11,078 nt of DNA from an uncultured Eubacteriales bacterium. GTDB lineage: Bacteria; Bacillota; Clostridia; Oscillospirales; Acutalibacteraceae. Numbering within the stretch: position 1 is the first letter of the stretch; every line of letters begins with the position of its first letter. The notes below the pieces were generated by a model, which saw nothing but the letters and a program-made list of their open reading frames with translations, did no database searches and was not told the DNA's origin. Location: assembly GCA_900321515.1 (NCBI GenBank), contig ONWI01000008.1, positions 1-11,078 of the forward strand. Direction: 5' to 3'. A program made the translations under genes and the position numbers. This document shows, piece after piece, positions 5,635-11,078 of the stretch.

Positions 5635-7629
5635 ATGAAAAAATTCCTTACCGCATTTTTTGTAATTGTCATACTGCCCGCGCTGGTATTGCTTTATTTC
5701 GCCATGAAATCGGAGAATTCGCGAAGAAGCCATGAGAACTCAATGCAATACATCAATAATACTTCGGATGAGAACGCCGGGGAATACATTTTCGGAGAGC
5801 CGGAAACCGCGCTGCATTCACCCATGCAGAGTATCAGCATAAAAATCGGTCAGGAAGGGAACGGCGCCTTCTTTTATACCGTCACCGACAACGCAGGTCT
5901 TGTGCTGCTCGACAAGTCGTATATCGGCATAATAACGGATGAATGTGATTTTTCCGAGGGACTTTCGTTTGTCAGACAGAAGCCGACTGAACTGACCGAC
6001 GAAAAACATCTGAACATTTCGGGCAAGAGCAACACCTCACGCAATTATTATAATGAAACAATCCTCACCTATGAGAAGGACAATTTTTATTTTGACATAT
6101 ATCTCAGAGCATATGAAGATGGGTTTGCCTATCGCTTTGGCATACGCTCAAAGGATGACGAACAGATACAGCTCACTGTTTCAGCCGAAACCGGGAGTTT
6201 TGCCATTCCCAAAAAATCGGTTATAACCGCGGAGCTGATTAACAATGTGAACGAAAAATTCTGCTATGAAAATCCGTACACTTCAAAATCCGTCGAAGAA
6301 CTGTCGGATAACACGTCAAAGTACGTTTGCTTTCCGGCACTTGCGGCAATAGCGAACAGCGAAGGCGCCGCCTCGGGAAGATATCTGCTGCTGTCCGAAG
6401 CCGATATGGTCACGAATCCGTATCACGGCTCTGTGCTCAGCATTAACGGAAACGGCGAATTCGGACTGACGCCCGCCCCCGTCGTCGGGGAAAATCCGTC
6501 AGTCATCACCTCGGGCTTCCTGTCGCCTTGGAGATTCGGAATCTGCGGCAGCGCCGGAGAAATAGCGTTAAGCGACATGGCTGAGAATCTTTCGCCGGAT
6601 CCCCAGGGGGACTATTCATGGGTCAAGCCGGGAGTTACGGCGTGGACATGGCTTTCCGAAAAGAAAAAGGGTCAGAACGACCCAAAAACCATCAGGGAAT
6701 ACATAGACCTCTCCGCTGAAATGGGCTGGAAATATCTGATACTCGACGAGGGCTGGCAGCCCAAATCAGACAAAAAGGGAAGGGTCTACAGCGGCTATTA
6801 CAAATGGTTTGACGGCATACTGGAGTACGCCGAGAGCAAGGGCGTGGGTCTGATACTGTGGATCAAGTACGCCGATCTCAACACGCCCGAAGAGCGTGAG
6901 GTGCTCCGGGAATACGCGGCAAAAGGCGTCAAAGGCATCAAAGCGGATTTCTTTGACAGCGAGAATCAGGCGACAATGAGCGATATGAACGAAATATACA
7001 AAATATGCTCCGAATGCCACCTTCTGGTCAATTGCCACGGAGCCTCCAAGCCTGCGGGCGAGCGCAGAACATATCCTAACGTAATAAACCGCGAGGCGGT
7101 AAAGGGCGAGGAATACGGAAAGTATTTTGTCAATCAGGCAGTCATCTGGGCATACACAAGGAATGTTGTGGGACCGATGGATCTTACTCCCAGAGTTTAT
7201 CCCAAGTCAAAGACAAGCACGCTGGGACTTCAGCTTGCAAGCTGTGTAGTTCTCGAATCGGGAATGCCCTGCATGGCGGGAAGCAGCAGCGACTACCGCA
7301 AATTCAAGGCGAAATCATTTTACAAGGATCTTCCGGCGTCGTGGGACGAAACCGTATTCCTGGGCGGCGAGGTAGACGATTACATTTCGATGGCAAGGCG
7401 TTCCGGCAGCGTCTGGTATGCGGCAACCATCACAAAAGGCGCCAAGAACGGTCTGGCAATGCCCCTTAAATTCCTCGGCGAAGACGAATACGAGGCTGTT
7501 ATATACAGCGACAATACAAACAAAAAGCTCAATATAATGACTCGCACAGTCACCAAATACGATATTCTGGCTTATAACATGCTGCCGGAATCCGGATATG
7601 TTGTAAAGCTGACAAAAATCGAATCGTAA
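5635..7629 (+). CDS. Membrane-anchored glycoside hydrolase family 97 (retaining, alpha-galactosidase-like)
   Basis: This 664-residue protein begins with a hydrophobic anchor (about residues 5-24) with no lipobox, so it is probably tethered outside the membrane. The GH97 architecture is visible: an N-terminal beta-sandwich (about 50-310, with NYYNETIL, YLRAYEDGFAYRF and SPWRFGI), a TIM barrel (about 325-570, with GVTAWTWLSE, YLILDEGW, GLILWIKY, GIKADFFDSENQ and NREAVKGEEY), and a C-terminal beta domain (ARRSGSVWYAATITKG). D438 in KADFF sits where retaining GH97 enzymes (the Bacteroides alpha-galactosidase type) carry their nucleophile; inverting SusB-type enzymes have no Asp there. E493 lies 55 residues later, the spacing I recall between nucleophile and acid/base in that enzyme. 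E487 is the likely calcium ligand. It is therefore more likely an alpha-galactosidase than an alpha-glucosidase, though substrate cannot be read from sequence alone. It is monocistronic, between two terminators. GH97 is mostly a Bacteroidota family, so past transfer is possible. Confidence 0.9.
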   Translation: MKKFLTAFFVIVILPALVLLYFAMKSENSRRSHENSMQYINNTSDENAGEYIFGEPETALHSPMQSISIKIGQEGNGAFFYTVTDNAGLVLLDKSYIGIITDECDFSEGLSFVRQKPTELTDEKHLNISGKSNTSRNYYNETILTYEKDNFYFDIYLRAYEDGFAYRFGIRSKDDEQIQLTVSAETGSFAIPKKSVITAELINNVNEKFCYENPYTSKSVEELSDNTSKYVCFPALAAIANSEGAASGRYLLLSEADMVTNPYHGSVLSINGNGEFGLTPAPVVGENPSVITSGFLSPWRFGICGSAGEIALSDMAENLSPDPQGDYSWVKPGVTAWTWLSEKKKGQNDPKTIREYIDLSAEMGWKYLILDEGWQPKSDKKGRVYSGYYKWFDGILEYAESKGVGLILWIKYADLNTPEEREVLREYAAKGVKGIKADFFDSENQATMSDMNEIYKICSECHLLVNCHGASKPAGERRTYPNVINREAVKGEEYGKYFVNQAVIWAYTRNVVGPMDLTPRVYPKSKTSTLGLQLASCVVLESGMPCMAGSSSDYRKFKAKSFYKDLPASWDETVFLGGEVDDYISMARRSGSVWYAATITKGAKNGLAMPLKFLGEDEYEAVIYSDNTNKKLNIMTRTVTKYDILAYNMLPESGYVVKLTKIES

Positions 7630-7639
7630 TTAAATAACT

Positions 7640-7726
7640 GTGCAGAAATAATTAATACATTTAGCTCGTTAGAATGTGGAAGGACACTTTATTTTTTTGC
7701 AATAAATGACTGATTAAATTCTGCAC
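7640..7726. repeat. 87-bp inverted-repeat element between convergent genes
   Basis: GTGCAGAA (7640-7647) is mirrored by TTCTGCAC (7719-7726). Inside these are further matching arm segments: ATTAAT near 7651 against ATTAA near 7713, and CATTTA near 7658 against TAAATG near 7703. Together they make an imperfect stem of roughly 20-25 bp around a loop that contains a run of seven T. It encodes nothing. It may be a structured RNA end, a miniature transposable element remnant, or a 3' processing signal. Confidence 0.5.
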
Positions 7727-7741
7727 GGTTCCTAAACAAAT

Positions 7742-7780
7742 CTGCCCCCCTGCGCATTGCGAAAATGTGCAGGGGGGCAG
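7742..7780 (-). terminator. Strong hairpin terminator between convergent genes
   Basis: Arms 7742-7757 and 7765-7780 pair over 16 positions around a 7-nt loop, including a six-C/six-G block. There is one non-Watson-Crick position: G-U if read on the plus strand, C-A on the minus. On the minus strand the hairpin is followed by ATTTGTTTAGG, so it best suits the beta-helix protein gene that ends at 7815. It could also stop transcription arriving from the GH97 gene, but there is no T run on that side. Confidence 0.75.
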
Positions 7781-7814
7781 TTGGTACAGAGAGGTTAAAG
7801 AGAGTCGGTAATGT

Positions 7815-9362
7815 CTACTTGTGATTGTGATTGCGATTGTTTTTGTCTTTAGTCTTTACAACAACGAAAGCCGTACATCCCGCCGCGGCTAAGAGAATAA
7901 TTATGCCGACTGCCGCAAATGCCGCGGGGAATTCCGATGAGGAGGAATTGACCGATCCGGTGGTTTTGACGGCGGTGACGACCTCGGGAGCCTCACCGTC
8001 GTTGGCGGAAACCGCCGTACCGCCAACATAAAGGCTGTATCCGTTGAGATAGATATTTGTATTGCCGGTATCGGCATTGCTCAGGCTGTCCACATAGGAA
8101 TCCCCGGTAAGCACCACCATAGAATCCGCGTCAAGAGCAAGCGAGACATTGCCGCCCTGATTCGCGCCGTTTATGGTTCCCTTGTAAACAGAACCTTCCG
8201 CAAGTTCCATCGAAAGAGATGAAATACTGTCTATCACAATATCTCCCTCGGCGGTCTGATTGGTCATATTGAGCGTAACCTTGCCGCCGTTGGAACCGCT
8301 TTTTCCCCATGCCGCGGATTCGGCGCGGAGCAGAATGCCGTCCGGGTCATTGTTGACTATCGCGTTATTTGTCAGATTGATAACGCTGGTTGTGTTGGTA
8401 ATATAGAACGTGTCTCCCTTATTTGTGATGATTGTGCTGTCGTTTGCGGTGAATTGCGAAGTTCCCTCCGCAGCGTCGCCCGACATCGACTGATAGAGAA
8501 ACACATTCTTGTAGGTTTCGGACTGTCCGTTGAGTGAAGTATTGGTATCGGTCAGCACGGTGCCGTTGAGCGTAACGGAGTTCGCGCCCTCCACAACAAC
8601 GCCTTCGGACGAAGTCGAGGTCAGCTTCGCGTTATTCACTGTGATGTCGGCTGTGGAATACACAGTCGACGAGCCCTGTCCGTTTGTGGTGTAGGAACCG
8701 CCCGTAACCGTCATTGTTCCGCCGCCACGGTCGCTTCTGATCGCCGCGGAGGAATTGCCCTGTGTCTCAACCGTCAGGTTGTCCGCATTGAGTGTGCCCC
8801 CGCCGGTGACCATAATTCCGCCGGAATTATTGGCGCTTGTGTTGATCGCCGTGCCGTTAATGTTGATTGTGCCCGTGCCGCAGGCGAACACTCCGTTTGC
8901 GTGCGCGCCGTCTGTAGTGACGCTGCCGCCCTCGATATTCAGAGTCGCGCCGTTGTAAACCAGCACGGCGGCATTGGTCCCGTAAAAATCAGAGCTTTCG
9001 CTGCTCTCGTCGCCCGACTTGGTGACAGTGACGTTCTTGATGGTCGATTCGCCGCCGGAAACAAGCAGAGCGTTCTCCCCGCCCGCGGTGCTTTTGTATG
9101 AATTATCGCTGATTTCGGAAGAGGATTCGATGGTGTTCGCTGCGGTATAGCTGACCGAAGCGGAATCGCCGCCCATGCCGCCCGGCGCGCCGTCGGGCGG
9201 ATCTCCGGGAGGTTGGCCCATTGCGCTGCCGCCGGGAGGATCTCCGGGCGGTTCTCCCATTGCGCTGCCCGAAGAGGCGGAGAATACATTGGTCGTCAGG
9301 AAGGACATTGCGAAAATCAGCGAAAGCGCCGAAGCGACAAATCTTTTTTTATTCTCATTCAT
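7815..9362 (-). CDS. Secreted repetitive beta-helix, adhesin-like surface protein
   Basis: This 515-residue protein has a signal peptide (residues 1-28, likely cut near VFSA-SS). A Gly/Pro-rich stalk follows, with two copies of a 13-residue unit (32-57, GSAMGEPPGDPPG and GSAMGQPPGDPPD). From about residue 70 to 450 come Thr/Ser/Asn/Gly-rich strand-turn repeats such as TLNIEGGSVTTDG, TININGTAINTSAN and GTLNADNLTVETQG, the pattern of a right-handed parallel beta-helix. A transmembrane helix (478-502) and a short polar tail KTKDKNNRNHNHK end the chain. Clostridial proteins of this design with PPG-rich stalks are often annotated as carbohydrate-binding or adhesin-like, and binding of a polysaccharide is a reasonable guess. 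No catalytic residues are visible. GGAGG at 9370-9374, 7 nt upstream, supports the start. Its promoter shares an unusual direct-repeat architecture with the glycosidase operon at 4054, suggesting a common regulator. Confidence 0.85.
   Translation of the reverse strand: MNENKKRFVASALSLIFAMSFLTTNVFSASSGSAMGEPPGDPPGGSAMGQPPGDPPDGAPGGMGGDSASVSYTAANTIESSSEISDNSYKSTAGGENALLVSGGESTIKNVTVTKSGDESSESSDFYGTNAAVLVYNGATLNIEGGSVTTDGAHANGVFACGTGTININGTAINTSANNSGGIMVTGGGTLNADNLTVETQGNSSAAIRSDRGGGTMTVTGGSYTTNGQGSSTVYSTADITVNNAKLTSTSSEGVVVEGANSVTLNGTVLTDTNTSLNGQSETYKNVFLYQSMSGDAAEGTSQFTANDSTIITNKGDTFYITNTTSVINLTNNAIVNNDPDGILLRAESAAWGKSGSNGGKVTLNMTNQTAEGDIVIDSISSLSMELAEGSVYKGTINGANQGGNVSLALDADSMVVLTGDSYVDSLSNADTGNTNIYLNGYSLYVGGTAVSANDGEAPEVVTAVKTTGSVNSSSSEFPAAFAAVGIIILLAAAGCTAFVVVKTKDKNNRNHNHK
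9199..9269 (-). repeat. 39-bp direct repeat encoding the PPG stalk
   Basis: Two near-identical 32-bp blocks at 9199-9230 and 9238-9269 are offset by 39 bp, exactly 13 codons. They encode the repeated SAMG(E/Q)PPGDPP unit just after the signal peptide. The in-frame period means copy-number change would lengthen or shorten the stalk without breaking the gene. Confidence 0.85.
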
Positions 9363-9442
9363 AACAATACCTCCGTTTTTTTATTTTAAACAGATTTAAG
9401 TTTCATCCGGTCAGGTTTTTTGTTCCCCAACCTTATGGCTTT

Positions 9443-9474
9443 ATTATAAATGCCCAAACTTAAACTTACTTAAA
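9443..9474 (-). promoter_or_regulatory. Direct-repeat promoter of the beta-helix protein gene
   Basis: Read on the minus strand, TTTAAGT (9468-9474) and TTTAAGT (9458-9464) are direct repeats with a 10-bp period. After 9 nt comes a perfect -10 TATAAT (9443-9448). There is no TTGACA-like -35, and the repeats overlap that position. The leader to the ATG at 9362 is about 75 nt. The arrangement is the same as at 3959-3990. Confidence 0.7.
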
Positions 9475-9517
9475 ATTTGATAAAAAAACCGGAGATTTTT
9501 GTTAAATTATAAAATAT

Positions 9518-10924
9518 TTAATTTCTGTGCCACTTCACGCCCTGAGGTGTGTCCTCGAGGATAATTCCCTTAGACTTGAGCTCATCGCGGATGCGGTCGG
9601 CTTCGGCGAAATTCTTTGCCTTGCGCGCCGCCTGACGCTGCTCTATGAGTGCTTCGATATCGCTGTCGAGGTCGCCGGATTTGCGGTTGTAGAGAAGTCC
9701 CACAACACCGGTCAGCTCGTTGTAAAGGTCAAGGGCGAACTGCGCAAGCTCCCTGGAATGCGTGGAGGACGCGCCGAGATGCGTATTGATGTCGCGGGCA
9801 AGATCGAATATTGCCGATATCGCGCCGGCGGTATTGAAATCCTCTTCCATCGAGTCAATGAAGTGCTGTCTGTGCGCAAGGAGCTGTTCTTTGATTTCAT
9901 CTTCGCCTTCCTGCCAGCCCGCAGGAGCCTTCGAGAGATAGAACTCCAGGTTTTCAAGGGCAGTGTAAAGACGGGCGAGAGCCGACTTGTTCTGCTCGAT
10001 AATGTCTACGGAATAGTTTATCGGGCTTCTGTACTGGCTCGAGAGCATGAAAAGACGAATTGGCTCATAGCCGAATGCCTCGCCCACATCGCGAACGGTG
10101 AAGAAATTGCCGAGCGACTTGCTCATCTTCTGGTTGTCAACATTTATGAAGCCGTTGTGCATCCAATACAGCGCAAACGGCTTGCCGGTGCAGCATTCGG
10201 ACTGAGCAATCTCGTTTTCGTGGTGCGGGAAGATGAGGTCCTGTCCGCCGCAGTGAATATCTATGGTGTCGCCGAGAAGGGCAATGTTCATGGCGGAACA
10301 TTCTATGTGCCAGCCGGGTCTGCCCTTGCCCCACGGGGAATCCCAGTAGGGTTCGCCCTCCTTGGCAGCCTTCCACAGAGCGAAGTCGGCGCGGTCGCGC
10401 TTGATGTCGCCGGCGTCCACACGCTCGCTGGCACCGGCGACAAGGTCCTCAAGGGGCAGATGAGATAGCTTGCCATACTCCGGGAATGTCTTGGTACTGA
10501 AGTACACATCGCCCTGAGCCTCGTATGCATGTCCTTTCTCCACCAGTGTGGAAATGATCTCGATTATCTTGTCAATATTTTCCGTGGCCTTCGGATGAAT
10601 ATTGGCGGGCTTGACTCCGAGAGCCTGGACATCCTTCCAGTATTCCTCTATGTAGCGCTCGGAAATGATCTTGAAGTCCACGCCCTCCGCCTTAGCCTTG
10701 TTGATGATCTTGTCGTCCACATCGGTGAAATTCTGCACGAATGTCACCTTCATGCCGCGCCATTCAAAGTAACGGCGAAGCGTGTCAAACGTAATGATGG
10801 GACGGGCATTGCCGATGTGAATGAGGTTATATACAGTGGGACCGCAGGCATACATTCTGACCTCATTCTCGACCTGCGGCACAAATTCCTCCGTTTTCCG
10901 CGTAAGTGTGTTGAATATTCTCAT
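9518..10924 (-). CDS. cysS: Cysteinyl-tRNA synthetase
   Basis: This 468-residue class I aminoacyl-tRNA synthetase charges tRNA-Cys with cysteine in the cytosol. The ATP-binding HIGH motif appears as HIGN (36-39) and the KMSKS loop is intact (266-270). The four zinc ligands that select cysteine are all present: C27 in YACGPTVYN, C209 in HIECSAMN, H234 and E238 in FPHHENE. The C-terminal half contains the anticodon-binding helical bundle and the typical ending GIILEDTPQGVKW. Length is normal for the family (about 460-470). The ATG at 10924 follows GGAGG (10935-10939) with a 7-nt gap; an in-frame ATG at 10954 would add 10 residues that include the ribosome site and are not family-like. No clear terminator separates it from the beta-helix gene downstream, so some read-through is possible. 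No T-box leader is seen upstream. Confidence 0.97.
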   Translation of the reverse strand: MRIFNTLTRKTEEFVPQVENEVRMYACGPTVYNLIHIGNARPIITFDTLRRYFEWRGMKVTFVQNFTDVDDKIINKAKAEGVDFKIISERYIEEYWKDVQALGVKPANIHPKATENIDKIIEIISTLVEKGHAYEAQGDVYFSTKTFPEYGKLSHLPLEDLVAGASERVDAGDIKRDRADFALWKAAKEGEPYWDSPWGKGRPGWHIECSAMNIALLGDTIDIHCGGQDLIFPHHENEIAQSECCTGKPFALYWMHNGFINVDNQKMSKSLGNFFTVRDVGEAFGYEPIRLFMLSSQYRSPINYSVDIIEQNKSALARLYTALENLEFYLSKAPAGWQEGEDEIKEQLLAHRQHFIDSMEEDFNTAGAISAIFDLARDINTHLGASSTHSRELAQFALDLYNELTGVVGLLYNRKSGDLDSDIEALIEQRQAARKAKNFAEADRIRDELKSKGIILEDTPQGVKWHRN

Positions 10925-10934
10925 AATATCAATT

Positions 10935-10939
10935 CCTCC
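10935..10939 (-). promoter_or_regulatory. Ribosome binding site fixing the cysS start at 10924
   Basis: GGAGG on the minus strand ends 10 nt upstream of the ATG's last base, leaving a 7-nt gap. It lies inside the extension that the ATG at 10954 would require, which argues against that start. Confidence 0.75.
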
Positions 10940-10961
10940 AATAAATACATTCAATTAGCCG

Positions 10962-10967
10962 ATTGTA
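10962..10967 (-). promoter_or_regulatory. Possible -10 box upstream of cysS
   Basis: TACAAT on the minus strand lies 37 nt before the cysS ATG. No convincing -35 hexamer sits 16-18 nt upstream. cysS may instead be read from an upstream promoter outside the window. Confidence 0.3.
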
Positions 10968-11004
10968 AAAGTTGGAAATGTCGGTAATACTGGGCTTGCG
11001 CATT

Positions 11005-11078
11005 TTAAGCCTGAGCTTTTTTCTCCAGCCGGGAGGGACGGATTTGGATTTTTACGATTTCGGTATTCGCCCGACCTC
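11005..11078 (-). CDS. Possible C-terminal fragment of a gene upstream of cysS, cut by the window edge
   Basis: One minus-strand frame is open from the right edge to a TAA at 11005-11007 and gives 23 residues ending SRLEKKAQA. The codon choice (ATC, AAA, GAG, CTG) resembles that of the neighbouring genes. A second frame is open further, to about 10958, so the choice of frame is uncertain. No family can be named from so few residues. If real, the gene would end about 80 nt before cysS on the same strand and could share its transcript. Confidence 0.3.
   Translation of the reverse strand, partial: GRANTEIVKIQIRPSRLEKKAQA

Noticed and set aside
9480..9517. Terminator for cysS
   Set aside because: There is a T run on the minus strand after CCGG but no GC-rich stem before it; only a 6-bp A/T inverted repeat is present.
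9527..10468. Open frame of 313 codons on the plus strand across cysS
   Set aside because: Antisense to cysS, which is identified by HIGN, KMSKS and zinc ligands; the shadow protein has no recognisable motif or ribosome site.
10925..11004. T-box leader upstream of cysS
   Set aside because: The space is too short and the conserved T-box sequence and specifier stem are absent.

Overview
The window looks like chromosomal DNA from a low-to-moderate GC member of the Clostridia, probably a gut or rumen Oscillospiraceae/Lachnospiraceae-type organism. The grounds are near-consensus sigma-A promoters with 17-bp spacers, GGAGG-type ribosome binding sites, hairpin-plus-T terminators, and Gram-positive style surface proteins with an N-terminal signal and a C-terminal membrane segment. 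The organism assignment is inference; no rRNA or other phylogenetic marker is present apart from cysS and leuCD.

Layout from left to right. (1) 1-197, minus: the N-terminus of an exported or membrane-anchored protein that runs off the left edge, driven by a perfect-consensus promoter (239-267). (2) 351-2168, minus: a compact leuC-leuD operon for isopropylmalate isomerase (leucine synthesis), with its own promoter (2210-2238) and terminator (296-334). (3) 2349-3881, plus: a secreted, membrane-anchored GLUG/beta-helix-like surface protein with a Cys-rich stalk and a cytoplasmic tail of four 12-residue repeats, divergent from leuC and closed by a strong terminator. (4) 4054-5488, plus: a two-gene operon of a membrane-anchored phosphodiester glycosidase (NAGPA domain) and a small multi-pass membrane protein, also closed by a terminator. 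(5) 5635-7629, plus: a membrane-anchored family-97 glycoside hydrolase with the residue pattern of the retaining (alpha-galactosidase-like) subgroup. (6) 7630-7814: a convergent intergenic region holding an 87-bp inverted-repeat element and a very strong 16-bp C6/G6 hairpin. (7) 7815-9362, minus: a secreted repetitive beta-helix, adhesin-like protein with a PPG-rich stalk. (8) 9518-10924, minus: cysS. (9) 11005-11078, minus: a possible C-terminal fragment of another gene.

The housekeeping genes (leuCD, cysS) bracket a set of cell-surface and carbohydrate-related genes. The most interesting signal is regulatory. The phosphodiester glycosidase operon and the beta-helix protein gene lie on opposite strands about 5.5 kb apart, yet carry the same promoter architecture: TTTAAGT, 3 nt, TTTAAGT/C, 9 nt, then a -10 hexamer. 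Neither has a recognisable -35 box. This is what a promoter activated by a direct-repeat-binding response regulator (OmpR/PhoB type) would look like. It suggests that the glycosidase, its small membrane partner and the beta-helix surface protein belong to one regulon. The neighbouring GLUG and GH97 genes instead have ordinary sigma-A promoters.
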